Below, in pieces: positions 28,280 through 36,732 of a DNA stretch of 42,945 bases (position 1 is its first letter; every line of letters begins with the position of its first letter). The translations under genes and the position numbers were made by a program. This DNA comes from Bacteroidaceae bacterium (GTDB lineage: Bacteria; Bacteroidota; Bacteroidia; Bacteroidales; Bacteroidaceae). A model generated the notes under the pieces. The model did no database searches. It was not told the DNA's origin and saw nothing but the letters and a program-made list of their open reading frames with translations. The stretch is from contig JAGCVH010000102.1 in NCBI GenBank assembly GCA_017962495.1, positions 1 to 42,945 on the forward strand, written 5' to 3'.

Positions 28280-29074
28280 ATGACCGAAACCCATTTCCAA
28301 CTCGATGATAGTCCTTGGTTTCAGATGATAGAACTGGACGAGGTAACAAGTACGAACGATTTTCTGCGTTCATACCGCCCTGTAAAGGAGCGTCGAATAA
28401 CACTTGTTACAGCAGAATATCAGTCAGCAGGTCGTGGGTCAGGACAGAATCATTGGGAATCGGAACGAGGCAAGAATCTTCTGTTCAGTCTTTTGCTCCA
28501 CCCTCGTTACATTGCCGCCGAACACATGTTCGTGTTGTCGGAAGTATTGGCTTTAGCTATACGAGAAGGGTTAAAGGATTTCGTTCAAGATGAAATGGGG
28601 CAAAGCGAGATAAATGCCCAGTTTAAAATAAAATGGCCCAACGACATTTATTTTGGTGACAATAAGATTTGCGGAATGCTAATCGAAAACGACTTGAAAG
28701 GCCAGCAACTGGAAAACTGCGTGATGGGCATTGGAATCAATGTCAATCAAACCACATTTCTAAGCGATGCCAAGAATCCCATTTCACTGGCACAAGTCAT
28801 AGGTCGCGAGGTGGAACGGCGCTTTGTACTTGAAAGGGTAATGGAAAACTTCACTCGATATTATGATTGGGCGGAGCAAGGACATTCCACAGACATTCAC
28901 GAATTGTATCTCAACAATCTTTATCGTAAGGATGAAAAACATCTTTTTTGCGATGAAATGGGTGATTTTTATGGTATAATTATCGATGTAGAGCCTACGG
29001 GACATTTGATAATATCCGATGCTATCAGCAACGATAAGAGGCGTTATGCCTTTAAGGAAGTGGAATATAAATAA
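28280..29074 (+). CDS. birA: Biotin--[acetyl-CoA-carboxylase] ligase
   Basis: This 264-residue protein has the biotin protein ligase fold: LDEVTSTND near the N-terminus, GRGSGQNHW as the biotinyl-AMP loop (a variant of GRGRxGRxW), KWPNDIYF with the catalytic lysine, and GMLIEN and GIGINVNQ beyond it. It attaches biotin to the carrier protein of biotin enzymes. There is no N-terminal DNA-binding domain, so it is a ligase only and not a repressor. It is followed at once by pyrH, probably in one transcript. Confidence 0.93.
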   Translation: MTETHFQLDDSPWFQMIELDEVTSTNDFLRSYRPVKERRITLVTAEYQSAGRGSGQNHWESERGKNLLFSLLLHPRYIAAEHMFVLSEVLALAIREGLKDFVQDEMGQSEINAQFKIKWPNDIYFGDNKICGMLIENDLKGQQLENCVMGIGINVNQTTFLSDAKNPISLAQVIGREVERRFVLERVMENFTRYYDWAEQGHSTDIHELYLNNLYRKDEKHLFCDEMGDFYGIIIDVEPTGHLIISDAISNDKRRYAFKEVEYK

Positions 29075-29103
29075 TGACGAGTCAAGAAATAAAACTAAAG
29101 AAT

Positions 29104-29817
29104 ATGGAAAAAAAGTTTAAGCGCATTCTGCTGAAGCTCTCGGGTGAGAGTCTGCAGGGAGAACAAGGTTACGGAATCGACGTTAATCGTCTGAACGACT
29201 ATGCCCGACAGATTAAGGAAGTAGTGGACATGGGTGTCCAAGTAGGCATCGTCATCGGGGGTGGCAACATCTTCCGTGGACTCAGTGGAGCCAGCAAGGG
29301 TTTCGACCGTGTCAAAGGCGACCAGATGGGTATGCTGGCTACCGTCATCAACTCTATGGCACTCTCCAGTGCTTTGGCAGGCGTGGGGCAGAAGTCTCTG
29401 GTACTGACAGCCATTCGCATGGAACCCGTCGGTGAGTTTTATACCAAATGGAAGGCCATCGAAGCTTTGGAACGTGGCGAAGTCGTTATTATGAGCGGTG
29501 GTACGGGTAATCCCTATTTCACTACTGACACGGGTTCGTCGTTGCGCGGCATTGAGATAGAGGCCGACGTGATGCTTAAGGGTACTCGCGTCGATGGTGT
29601 CTATACTGCCGACCCCGAAAAAGACCCTACAGCAACGAAGTTCTCTGAAATCACTTTCGACGAAATCTACAATCGTGGATTGAAGGTAATGGACCTCACC
29701 GCCACCACTATGTGCAAGGAAAACGGTCTGCCCATCTATGTCTTCAATATGGATGTCGTGGGCAATCTGAAGCGCGTGATGCAGGGCGAGGACATTGGCA
29801 CGCTGGTACATAATTAA
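29104..29817 (+). CDS. pyrH: UMP kinase
   Basis: The ATG at 29104 is preferred over 29074 because MEKKFKRILLKLSGESLQG is the usual N-terminus and gives 237 residues, the family length. The earlier ATG overlaps the birA stop codon. Amino-acid-kinase motifs are present: KLSGES, IVIGGGNIFRG, SGGTGNPYFTTD and DGVYTADPEKDP. The enzyme phosphorylates UMP to UDP in the cytoplasm, a step in pyrimidine nucleotide synthesis. Confidence 0.94.
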   Translation: MEKKFKRILLKLSGESLQGEQGYGIDVNRLNDYARQIKEVVDMGVQVGIVIGGGNIFRGLSGASKGFDRVKGDQMGMLATVINSMALSSALAGVGQKSLVLTAIRMEPVGEFYTKWKAIEALERGEVVIMSGGTGNPYFTTDTGSSLRGIEIEADVMLKGTRVDGVYTADPEKDPTATKFSEITFDEIYNRGLKVMDLTATTMCKENGLPIYVFNMDVVGNLKRVMQGEDIGTLVHN

Positions 29818-29842
29818 GTGAGAAGAGACTAAAATTGTCGAA

Positions 29843-30844
29843 ATGAGAACTTGGGTTATTGCGTTGTTGGCATTGTTCGTTCCCTGCTGTAGTCAGGCAG
29901 GAACGAACCGGAGCAATTATCCCATCGTTGGCGCATGGGTGATGAAAAGCGAAACGGCACCCGACGGAAAGGTGACGAACTCTATCTACACCCAATACAC
30001 GCGCTGCAAGATTTTCGATGCCGACAGCACCTACTATTCAGTGCAACTGCATGCTGTAGGCGACGAGATGATGATTATAGCCCATGAGATGGGGCGCTAT
30101 CGACTCGATGATTCCATCTATATGGAACGCGACAGGGTAATGCCTTTTCGCATCATTGATGACACAACTTTCATTACTGAGTTCGAGGGCTACCAAGAAT
30201 TGATGGTTCGCTCCAAAACTATGACCAAGGAGCGTATGGAGGAGATTCGTGCTTTTGTTCGTCAGCATCCCGACGATGCCGATTCGCCAGTGAAACACTT
30301 TGTCCTGTCCACTACCGAGCGCAAGTTGAGAAAGGAGAACCACTTATTCTTATACATTATAATAGGTATGGCTTTAGTGGCTGCTGGTGTAGGATTCTAT
30401 GCCCATCGGTTGCGGCAACGAAAGCGCGAGGTGGAACGCAAGTTAGCTGAGATAGAAGAGGAACGTGCTCTTCGCCCAACACTTGTTGCCGATGCCATGC
30501 GACAGGTAGAGACAGAATTCTTTCAGTCCGACTATTATCGCGACCTGCGTCGTCGTATTGAGGCAGGTGATAATCTTACCCAACAAGAGTGGCAGGAACT
30601 GGAACAACGCCTGAAGTCTGTCTATCCCCACTTTAGCAGTAGTCTTTATGGACTCTTTAATCTCTCACTCACAGAGCATCAAATGTGCATGCTCTTGAAG
30701 GTTCGTACCTCTCCTGCTGAAATTGCCGCTGTACTAAAGCGTGACAAAAGTACTATTAGTTCCATGCGTCGGCGTCTCTACAAGAAAGTTTTTGGCAAGG
30801 ACGGTAGTGGAAAAGACTGGGACGAATTCATCCTCTCGCTCTGA
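29843..30844 (+). CDS. Membrane-spanning protein with periplasmic sensor domain and cytoplasmic helix-turn-helix
   Basis: This 333-residue protein has an N-terminal signal or anchor (MRTWVIALLALFVPCC). A beta-rich, lipocalin-like domain of about 130 residues follows. There is one transmembrane helix (about 168-188, FLYIIIGMALVAAGVGFYA), a basic/acidic coiled coil (about 190-215), and a C-terminal helix-turn-helix (about 276-316, LTEHQMCMLLKVRTSPAEIAAVLKRDKSTISSMRRRLY) of the LuxR-like kind. Similar one-piece membrane regulators occur in Bacteroidetes. It could sense a periplasmic signal and bind DNA directly. Its likely target is the region just downstream, which has four TGCMAAC sites before the thioredoxin gene. 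This link is an inference. It lies 25 bp after pyrH. Confidence 0.65.
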   Translation: MRTWVIALLALFVPCCSQAGTNRSNYPIVGAWVMKSETAPDGKVTNSIYTQYTRCKIFDADSTYYSVQLHAVGDEMMIIAHEMGRYRLDDSIYMERDRVMPFRIIDDTTFITEFEGYQELMVRSKTMTKERMEEIRAFVRQHPDDADSPVKHFVLSTTERKLRKENHLFLYIIIGMALVAAGVGFYAHRLRQRKREVERKLAEIEEERALRPTLVADAMRQVETEFFQSDYYRDLRRRIEAGDNLTQQEWQELEQRLKSVYPHFSSSLYGLFNLSLTEHQMCMLLKVRTSPAEIAAVLKRDKSTISSMRRRLYKKVFGKDGSGKDWDEFILSL

Positions 30845-30882
30845 TTCATTCTGTGCTTATTATCAACAAGTTATAAGGGGTT

Positions 30883-30941
30883 TGCAAACTTTTTGCAAAC
30901 TCTTTTTTATGCTTATTAGTAAATGCCAACCAATTGCCAAC
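30883..30941. repeat. Four TGCMAAC sites in two pairs, 11 bp apart
   Basis: TGCAAAC starts at 30883 and 30894, and TGCCAAC starts at 30924 and 30935. Within each pair the step is 11 bp, one helical turn. They lie 30-90 bp upstream of the -7 box at 30974 and look like binding sites for a dimeric regulator. The first also forms the palindrome GTTTGCAAAC (30880-30889). Confidence 0.5.
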
Positions 30942-30973
30942 CCATAAAGTTGGAACGTTGGACAAAAAAGGCC

Positions 30974-30981
30974 TATCTTTG
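30974..30981 (+). promoter_or_regulatory. Promoter -7 box of the thioredoxin-like lipoprotein gene
   Basis: TATCTTTG matches TAnnTTTG, 27 bp before the ATG at 31009. No good -33 TTTG is present; the TGCMAAC sites upstream could recruit an activator. Confidence 0.6.
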
Positions 30982-31008
30982 CAATCGAAAACCTAAATAC
31001 AATTAAAG

Positions 31009-32472
31009 ATGAAAAAACAAGCAATCATCCCCATCATCGTTCTTCTTATTATGGGGGCATGTTCTTCCCCACAATCCTCAGAGACCTCGTCAGCCCTTCC
31101 CATGTGGGAGCGAAAGAGTGCTCCTGCCGTTATTCTTGGGCGATATGTGGGTTGGAAGCCTGGCGACGACTGCAATCCCCCTGGTTTCTGGGGAAATGGT
31201 GAATCACTAAAAGGTAATAGCATCCCTGAAATCATTGTTGATTCCACAGCAGGACAATTCACCATCGTGTGGGACATCTGCTATCCGCTGAAGTTTGATT
31301 TTCATGGTTGGTCACTCATGCTTCTCCCAGGCGATACCATCAGACTGGAATTCGACCGTGCTGCTTTTGCAGAATATGAAGCCTATACAAGACCGCCTGC
31401 CGACAGTGTCACCACCCAAAAGATGCAGGAACTCTGGAACAGAGCCATCCATATCGAAGGCGGAACCTTTGAACAACTCAAACCCCTACACATGAAAGGA
31501 ATGACACTGGGTGTTAGTCGTGACTATGCCCAAACTCATGCCCAAGACACCTTCGACGAATGGCGTGAAGTATGTTGGGAAGAGTTTCAGGATGTCGTCA
31601 AGCAGTTGGATTCACTCGACCTCTCAATGGGGGAAAGGGAATATCGCAGAATGCTGATTGAACAGGATTACCTAAACAAACTGAGAGAATTCATGTTCGT
31701 AAAGAACAGTTGGAAGATTATTACAGACAAGGACTCGCTGGAGATGTTTGAGAAGCAATTTACCTTCAAGGACCCTCATGCCACCGAACTGACCTACTAC
31801 CGCAACATAACTGGTTTCTACGCCTGTCTTTCAAATATGTTCGGCGAGGGGAAGGAGTACATCGAGGCCAACGGACTTGGCGACTCGCCTTTAGGATGCT
31901 GGTTCAAGGAATTGGACGAGGCCAAGGCCGTGATGAATCGTGTCAAAGCCAGGTTGTCTGTGACGGAAGCTGAACTGAACGCCCTTTCGCCAGAGTTTCA
32001 AGAACAGATTCGGGAGGTGCAGGCGCTCATGGAACAGGAACTTGCCGACAGCAAGGGCACATGCCATGACTTGCCAGAAGGCAAACCGCAGGAATGGTTG
32101 CCGAAAATCGTTTCCGCTCACAAGGGGAACGTCGTCTTCATCGACTTCTGGGCCACGTGGTGCGGTCCGTGCCGTACGGGAATGAAGGAGATGGAACGTG
32201 TGAAGGATGAACTGACAGGGCGTGGCGTCGATTTCATCTATATTACCGACACAAGCAGCAGTTCTGAAGAATGGCTGAACTACGTCAGTCGTCATGCAGG
32301 TGACCATTACATCGTGCCGAAAGAGAAGTTTAATGAGATGCAAATCCCCGACTACGATAATGCCATCCCTCACTATCTCATCTACGACCGCGAAGGCAAA
32401 CTTGCAAAAGCCATCTCGGGCTGGCCAGGCTTAGAGGAGATGAAAGCAAAGATAGAAGCGGTCCTGAAATAA
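31009..32472 (+). CDS. TlpA-like thioredoxin lipoprotein with large N-terminal region
   Basis: This 487-residue protein has a lipoprotein signal with lipobox IMGAC (C18). Residues about 30-350 are a largely unassigned region; in similar Bacteroidetes proteins this part is a DUF4369-like beta domain plus helices. Residues about 360-487 form a thioredoxin fold with FIDFWATWCGPC, active-site C385 and C388. It is membrane-anchored facing the periplasm and would reduce or exchange disulfides. It lies 32 bp upstream of a second gene of the same kind, probably in one transcript, and is preceded by a multi-site regulatory region. The client protein is unknown. Confidence 0.82.
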   Translation: MKKQAIIPIIVLLIMGACSSPQSSETSSALPMWERKSAPAVILGRYVGWKPGDDCNPPGFWGNGESLKGNSIPEIIVDSTAGQFTIVWDICYPLKFDFHGWSLMLLPGDTIRLEFDRAAFAEYEAYTRPPADSVTTQKMQELWNRAIHIEGGTFEQLKPLHMKGMTLGVSRDYAQTHAQDTFDEWREVCWEEFQDVVKQLDSLDLSMGEREYRRMLIEQDYLNKLREFMFVKNSWKIITDKDSLEMFEKQFTFKDPHATELTYYRNITGFYACLSNMFGEGKEYIEANGLGDSPLGCWFKELDEAKAVMNRVKARLSVTEAELNALSPEFQEQIREVQALMEQELADSKGTCHDLPEGKPQEWLPKIVSAHKGNVVFIDFWATWCGPCRTGMKEMERVKDELTGRGVDFIYITDTSSSSEEWLNYVSRHAGDHYIVPKEKFNEMQIPDYDNAIPHYLIYDREGKLAKAISGWPGLEEMKAKIEAVLK

Positions 32473-32504
32473 TACTTGTTTGAATATATATTTTCAGAAA
32501 AAAA

Positions 32505-34394
32505 ATGAAGAAACTGTTAACTATTCTTTGTGCTATTATGCTGGTGATACCAGTTTCGGCCAAAGACAAAGTATTTGACCGCCCGGCGTTTATCAGCACA
32601 GCAAGCGACCTATGTCCCATCAAAGTTGTACTGACGAAGAAGTCGACCATCGTGCACTTCCGTATGGATTGTGCCCATCGTCGGGCATGGAGCATGACAG
32701 GGGCACGGCTGGAGTGTAACGGACAGACCTATGCCTATCAACGCGGGCGCATCCTTACACACGAGGGAATAGACGTATTGGCGGATGAAGCCTTTGAACT
32801 GGGTAAGGAATATGCCCAGAATGCGCGACAGGACTTGCTCGTCCTCTACTTCGACCCCCTGCCCAAAGGTGCCAAGACCTTCGACTATGCAGAGGGCGAC
32901 AAAGACCTTTCGTGGAAGTCCCGAGGCATCAGGTTGGACAATCAACTATATCCCTCGCTCATCCCACCCTACAAGCCTCGGGTAGATGACGGGCGCCCTT
33001 TGGAACCTATTGCCTTGAAACACGGCGAGGCTACGGCCACTATCACCGTACACGGAGGTGGCAACATCTACTATGTCGGTGATCCCAGTCGCGACATCAT
33101 TACGGGAAACTATGACAGCCGAACCCAGTACCTCGACTCTACCCTGATTTACTGCCACCCAGCCTACACTGCAACAAAGCCGTTGTTCACTGGTTGGAAT
33201 GGGCTTGGCAATATAGACCCCAGCGGTCTGAGTACCAGTTTTCCGATGATCCTGATTCCTGGCGAGACGCTGACACTCGAAGTAGATGCCAATGCCTGTG
33301 TGGCAAGCGAACAGAATTTTGCCGCAGGCAGGCCATCGGCACACGACTACTACCGTCTGGGCGGTACCCTTGGCGACCTCAACCAGGCACTGTTGGAGAA
33401 CCAAATGCTTAACCATGGTTATCTACCGGAAATCCCCACATACACCGACGGACAGACCTTCGTGGAATGGAGCGAACAACTGTGGCAGAATCTCAACACT
33501 CTGAGGCAAAGTCTGATGCAGCGCACCGACTACACTCGCCGGCAGAAGGAATTCCTCTCGCTATTGGTCGATAATGTCTATTTAAATATACGGCACGATT
33601 ATCCAAGGGCGATTCGTTGGAAGATGCGCGATGCTGATTTCGAGGATGCCATATCAAAACTGAAAGCCACATATACCCTGGAAGACCCGCATGCCCGCGA
33701 CCTGCAACTCTTCCGCGACGGACGTTCGTTCTACCTGCCTCTCATGCCTAATCGATTGGAATATCTCGAAGCCAACGGGCTCAATCACGGAGAAGTATAT
33801 GAGATGACAAAAGCCCTTGCCCACGCACAAACCATCGCTGAAAAAATGAAGCAAGGCAAAGTTCAGACTGACAGCGTTTTGCAGACTGTCCATCCTTACT
33901 TCCACCCCGTCCTCCGCACGTTCAACGACAGTACTCGTGTCCTCGTGGAACGCTTGCAGCGTGAGGCAAAAGACCGCATCATGGAGACACCCGACGTTTC
34001 GGGCAGCGAACTGCTGGATTACATCGTCAGACAGCACCCCGGCAAGGCTGTGTTCTTCGACCTATGGGCCACTTGGTGCGGGCCTTGTCTGAACGGCATC
34101 CAAGCCATGGAGCCACTGAAGAAGGAACTGGAGGGACGGGACATCGTCTTTGTCTATCTGACCGACGAATCGAGCCCCCTGAACCAATGGAACGAGCACG
34201 TGCTGGAGATTCCCGGCCTGCACTATCGCATCCCCTCTTCGATGTATCGCCAGTTGCCTTGGCCTCCTGGCGGAGGCGGCATCCCGCAGTACTATCTCTA
34301 CGACCGCCAGGGGCGTCGCGTGTGGGAGCAGACGGGCTTCAGCAACGACGTGATGAAAGAAATAGAGTCAGAGATAAAAAAGATATTACAATAA
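32505..34394 (+). CDS. TlpA-like thioredoxin protein, secreted
   Basis: This 629-residue protein has an ordinary signal peptide (cleaved near VSAK, 17-20), unlike its lipoprotein neighbour. A long N-terminal region (about 20-490) with no domain I can name is followed by a thioredoxin fold containing FFDLWATWCGPC (C525, C528). It resembles the neighbour over the last 250 residues, so the two are probably an old duplication with different anchoring. A periplasmic disulfide reductase is likely. The first 130 residues (DRPAFISTASDL and beyond) look like an all-beta domain. A terminator lies 53 bp downstream. Confidence 0.78.
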   Translation: MKKLLTILCAIMLVIPVSAKDKVFDRPAFISTASDLCPIKVVLTKKSTIVHFRMDCAHRRAWSMTGARLECNGQTYAYQRGRILTHEGIDVLADEAFELGKEYAQNARQDLLVLYFDPLPKGAKTFDYAEGDKDLSWKSRGIRLDNQLYPSLIPPYKPRVDDGRPLEPIALKHGEATATITVHGGGNIYYVGDPSRDIITGNYDSRTQYLDSTLIYCHPAYTATKPLFTGWNGLGNIDPSGLSTSFPMILIPGETLTLEVDANACVASEQNFAAGRPSAHDYYRLGGTLGDLNQALLENQMLNHGYLPEIPTYTDGQTFVEWSEQLWQNLNTLRQSLMQRTDYTRRQKEFLSLLVDNVYLNIRHDYPRAIRWKMRDADFEDAISKLKATYTLEDPHARDLQLFRDGRSFYLPLMPNRLEYLEANGLNHGEVYEMTKALAHAQTIAEKMKQGKVQTDSVLQTVHPYFHPVLRTFNDSTRVLVERLQREAKDRIMETPDVSGSELLDYIVRQHPGKAVFFDLWATWCGPCLNGIQAMEPLKKELEGRDIVFVYLTDESSPLNQWNEHVLEIPGLHYRIPSSMYRQLPWPPGGGGIPQYYLYDRQGRRVWEQTGFSNDVMKEIESEIKKILQ

Positions 34395-34447
34395 GGGCTA
34401 TAGAAAGCAATACTGCTTTTCATTGAAACGGATTTAGTTAGTAATGT

Positions 34448-34483
34448 CCCCATTCGTCGTGATGATGCGTGGGGCTTTTTATT
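34448..34483 (+). terminator. Terminator after the second thioredoxin gene
   Basis: CCCCATTCGTC (from 34448) pairs with GATGCGTGGGG (ending 34474) with one mismatch and G-T pairs. A T-rich run follows at 34476-34483. It closes the thioredoxin pair. Confidence 0.65.
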
Positions 34484-34490
34484 CCTCCTT

Positions 34491-34600
34491 GGTCTTATTC
34501 TGTCGCGACGCAGCATAGAAAATGCAAGCATATCTTTGCATTCTTTCTTCATTTTATTGCGAAAGCGTACTAAAGAAACGATTACGCTGCTCAAAATTTG
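34491..34600 (+). repeat. ~110-bp dispersed repeat, copy 1
   Basis: Copy 1 starts with GGTCTTATT and ends near AAAATTTG. It shares nearly all its bases with copies at 34607 and 39816, including TATCTTTG (34531-34538) inside the inverted repeat ATGCAA/TTGCAT. It is followed by copy 2 after only 6 bp. It has no ORF of note. Confidence 0.85.
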
Positions 34601-34606
34601 ACCTTC

Positions 34607-34718
34607 GGTCTTATTTTCTCACGACTCAGCAAAGAATATGCAAGCATATCTTTGCATTCTTTCTTCATTTTATTGCGAAAGCGTACTAAAGAAACGATTA
34701 CACTGCTCAAAAATTTGC
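34607..34718 (+). repeat. ~110-bp dispersed repeat, copy 2
   Basis: Copy 2 is nearly the same as copy 1 and as the copy at 39816. TATCTTTG is at 34647-34654. It runs into two promoter modules that also follow copy 3. Between them is a hairpin-forming stretch GTACCT...AGGTAC (34737-34763). Confidence 0.85.
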
Positions 34719-34745
34719 GTTTTCTCTCACTTATTCGTACCTTTA
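34714..34745 (+). promoter_or_regulatory. Repeated promoter module, copy a
   Basis: TTTG (34714-34717), a 20-bp spacer, then TACCTTTA (34738-34745), one base off TAnnTTTG. It belongs to a family of six modules with similar spacers in this window. Confidence 0.55.
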
Positions 34746-34768
34746 AGCTATGCTTTTAGGTACTTCCA

Positions 34769-34820
34769 TTCGGCGCTCGGCATCCCGAAGGGTGACGCTT
34801 TCAGAGCGAAGCGGGGAAAG
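34769..34820 (+). other. Extra ~45-bp segment in repeat unit 2
   Basis: This stretch interrupts the unit after ACTTCCATTCGG, where the matching unit at 39816-40029 continues directly with AAAACCTC. It has an inverted repeat CGCTC/GAGCG (34774-34778 and 34804-34808). It is either an insertion here or a loss in the other copy; borders are approximate. Confidence 0.5.
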
Positions 34821-34835
34821 AAAACCTCAAATATA

Positions 34836-34867
34836 TTTGCGTTTTCTCTCACTTATTCGTACCTTTG
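34836..34867 (+). promoter_or_regulatory. Repeated promoter module, copy b: promoter of the CoA-transferase gene
   Basis: TTTG (34836-34839), a 20-bp spacer, then TACCTTTG (34860-34867), a full match to the Bacteroidetes consensus. The CoA-transferase ATG at 34908 is 40 bp downstream. A 12-bp direct repeat, GTTAAACATTAA, follows at 34874 and 34888. Confidence 0.7.
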
Positions 34868-34873
34868 TTACCC

Positions 34874-34899
34874 GTTAAACATTAATCGTTAAACATTAA
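34874..34899 (+). repeat. 12-bp direct repeat in the CoA-transferase leader
   Basis: GTTAAACATTAA occurs at 34874-34885 and 34888-34899, at a 14-bp step, between the -7 box and the start codon. It could be an operator or just a local duplication. Confidence 0.5.
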
Positions 34900-34907
34900 A
34901 CCTTACA

Positions 34908-36419
34908 ATGAGTTTCAATAGACTTACTGCTGCCGAAGCTGCAGCGATGATTAAGAACGGCCAGACCATTGGTCTTAGTGGATTCACACCTGCCGGTACG
35001 GCAAAGATGGTGACGGCAGAGGTGGCAAAGATTGCCGAAGCAGAGCATGCCGCTGGTCGCCCCTTCAAGATAAGTATCTTCACTGGTGCATCGACGGGAC
35101 AGAGCACTGACGGTGACTTGGCCAATGCTCATGCCATTGACTTCCGTGCTCCCTACACCACGAACCCCGACTTCCGTAAGCACGTGAACCTGAACGAACT
35201 GAACTACAGCGACCTCAACCTCTCGAACATGGCCACGCAGATTCGCCAAGGCTATCTTGGTCCTGTTAATTGGGCTATCATTGAGGCTTGTGCTGTGGAG
35301 AAGGTTGGCGACAAAGCCCACATCTACCTGACTGCAGCTGGTGGCATAGCTCCCACGGTTTGCCGTTTGGCCACTGAGGGCATCATTGTCGAACTGAATG
35401 CCTTCCACGAGCGCAGTGGTATGGGTATGCACGATGTTTATGAAATCGAGGACCATCCCTTCCGTAAGCCCGTTATGATTTGCCATCCTGGTGACCGCAT
35501 TGGTAAGCCTTATATTGAGGTCGATGCTTCACGCATCATTGGTGTTGTAGAGGGCAATGTGCCTGATGAGGCTCGTTCGTTTAAGGATCCCGATCCCATC
35601 ACCACACAAATTGGTCAGAACGTGGCCGACTTCCTTGTTGCCAACATGAAGTGTGGTAAGATTCCTCCTACGTTCCTCAACCTGCAGAGCGGTGTGGGCA
35701 GTGGTGCAAACGCAGTATTGGGTGCACTGGGCCACTCAACCGAAGTTCCCAACTTCAATATCTACACCGAAGTGCTTCAGGACGCTCCCGTTCAGCTCAT
35801 GCGTGAGGGTCGCGTGCTTTCTGCATCTGCTTGCTCGCTGACGGTTACTAACGAGTGCATGAAGGGCATCTATCGCGATATGGACTTCTTCCGCGATAAA
35901 CTCGTGCTTCGTCCCTCCGAGATTTCGAATAATCCCGAGGTTATCGCACGCATAGGTGTTTGCTCTTTGAATACTGCTATCGAGGTTGACCTCTATGGAC
36001 ACGTTAACTCCACGAAGATTTGCGGTACCAAGATGATGAACGGTATTGGTGGCAGCGCTGACTTCACCAATAATGCATACCTGAGTATCTTCACCTGCGG
36101 ATCTACCACCAAAGGCGGAGCAATCTCGAGCATCGTTCCTTTTGCCAGCCACATCGACCACACGAACCATTTCGTAGATGCTGTCATTACAGAGTATGGT
36201 GTTGCTGACCTGCGTCACAAGAGTGATATGCAGAAGAGTGTAGAACTCATCAAGGTTGCTCATCCCGACTATCGTCCCATGCTGATGGATTACCTGAAGT
36301 ATGCTGAGAAGGGTGGTGGACATACACATCATTGCCTGAGCGCAGCCTTCGCTATGCACGACACCTTCCTCCGCAAGGGCGATATGCGCTTGACCGATTG
36401 GGCGGAGTACGTGAAGTGA
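34908..36419 (+). CDS. Acetyl-CoA hydrolase/succinyl-CoA:acetate CoA-transferase
   Basis: This 503-residue cytoplasmic enzyme is of the Cat1/AarC type. The likely catalytic glutamate is E288 in NIYTEVLQD. SGVGSGANAVLGAL (261-274) is the CoA-binding glycine-rich loop. GGSADFTNNAYLS and ITEYGVADLRHKS near the C-terminus are also family signatures. It moves CoA between succinate and acetate, or hydrolyses acetyl-CoA, which fits succinate- and acetate-producing fermentation. It is driven by a repeat-borne promoter (34836-34867). Its stop codon is the first unit of a tandem TGATGGAG repeat. Confidence 0.93.
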   Translation: MSFNRLTAAEAAAMIKNGQTIGLSGFTPAGTAKMVTAEVAKIAEAEHAAGRPFKISIFTGASTGQSTDGDLANAHAIDFRAPYTTNPDFRKHVNLNELNYSDLNLSNMATQIRQGYLGPVNWAIIEACAVEKVGDKAHIYLTAAGGIAPTVCRLATEGIIVELNAFHERSGMGMHDVYEIEDHPFRKPVMICHPGDRIGKPYIEVDASRIIGVVEGNVPDEARSFKDPDPITTQIGQNVADFLVANMKCGKIPPTFLNLQSGVGSGANAVLGALGHSTEVPNFNIYTEVLQDAPVQLMREGRVLSASACSLTVTNECMKGIYRDMDFFRDKLVLRPSEISNNPEVIARIGVCSLNTAIEVDLYGHVNSTKICGTKMMNGIGGSADFTNNAYLSIFTCGSTTKGGAISSIVPFASHIDHTNHFVDAVITEYGVADLRHKSDMQKSVELIKVAHPDYRPMLMDYLKYAEKGGGHTHHCLSAAFAMHDTFLRKGDMRLTDWAEYVK

Positions 36420-36448
36420 TGGAGTGATGGAGTGATGGAGTGATGAAG
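36417..36448 (+). repeat. Tandem 8-bp repeat beginning at the stop codon
   Basis: TGATGGAG occurs three times, followed by TGATGAAG, starting at the CoA-transferase stop codon (36417-36419). A change in copy number would keep the stop codon, so it would be harmless to the gene. Confidence 0.8.
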
Positions 36449-36594
36449 TAAGGCGAAAGCCTACTTTGCCGAGTCACGCCACGCATCGACGCGCTCGGCG
36501 ACGATAGGAGACGCTTGCGTAACAAGGTGGAGCAAGAAGTCAATATGTGAAATGATGAAGTGAAGAAGTCTGCGTGTGCAGGCTCAAGTAAAAT

Positions 36595-36628
36595 AAACGG
36601 GACTTGCATGTGCAGGTCCCGTTTTTAT
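36595..36628 (+). terminator. Strong terminator after the CoA-transferase gene
   Basis: AAACGGGAC (36595-36603) pairs with GTCCCGTTT (36616-36624), with more pairs possible inside. A T run follows at 36622-36626. It is one of the best terminators in the window. Confidence 0.85.
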
Positions 36629-36732
36629 CTCTTCTTCGTGTTAGTTGAAGATGCCGTTTATGGTTTCCTTTTCGCTTTTTGTGCCAAAAGCTTATGGTTT
36701 TGTGAACTTATGTGCGAAAAAGTTCGGATGCT

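Noticed and set aside
29095-29811. 238-residue minus-strand frame over pyrH
   Set aside because: pyrH is fully supported on the + strand; the antisense frame has no domain features.
30881-30910. Terminator after the membrane regulator gene
   Set aside because: The GTTTGCAAAC palindrome has no loop-forming stem followed directly by a T run; it fits a binding site better.
34491-34718. Insertion sequence at the dispersed repeats
   Set aside because: No transposase gene or clear terminal inverted repeats are seen in or beside the copies.
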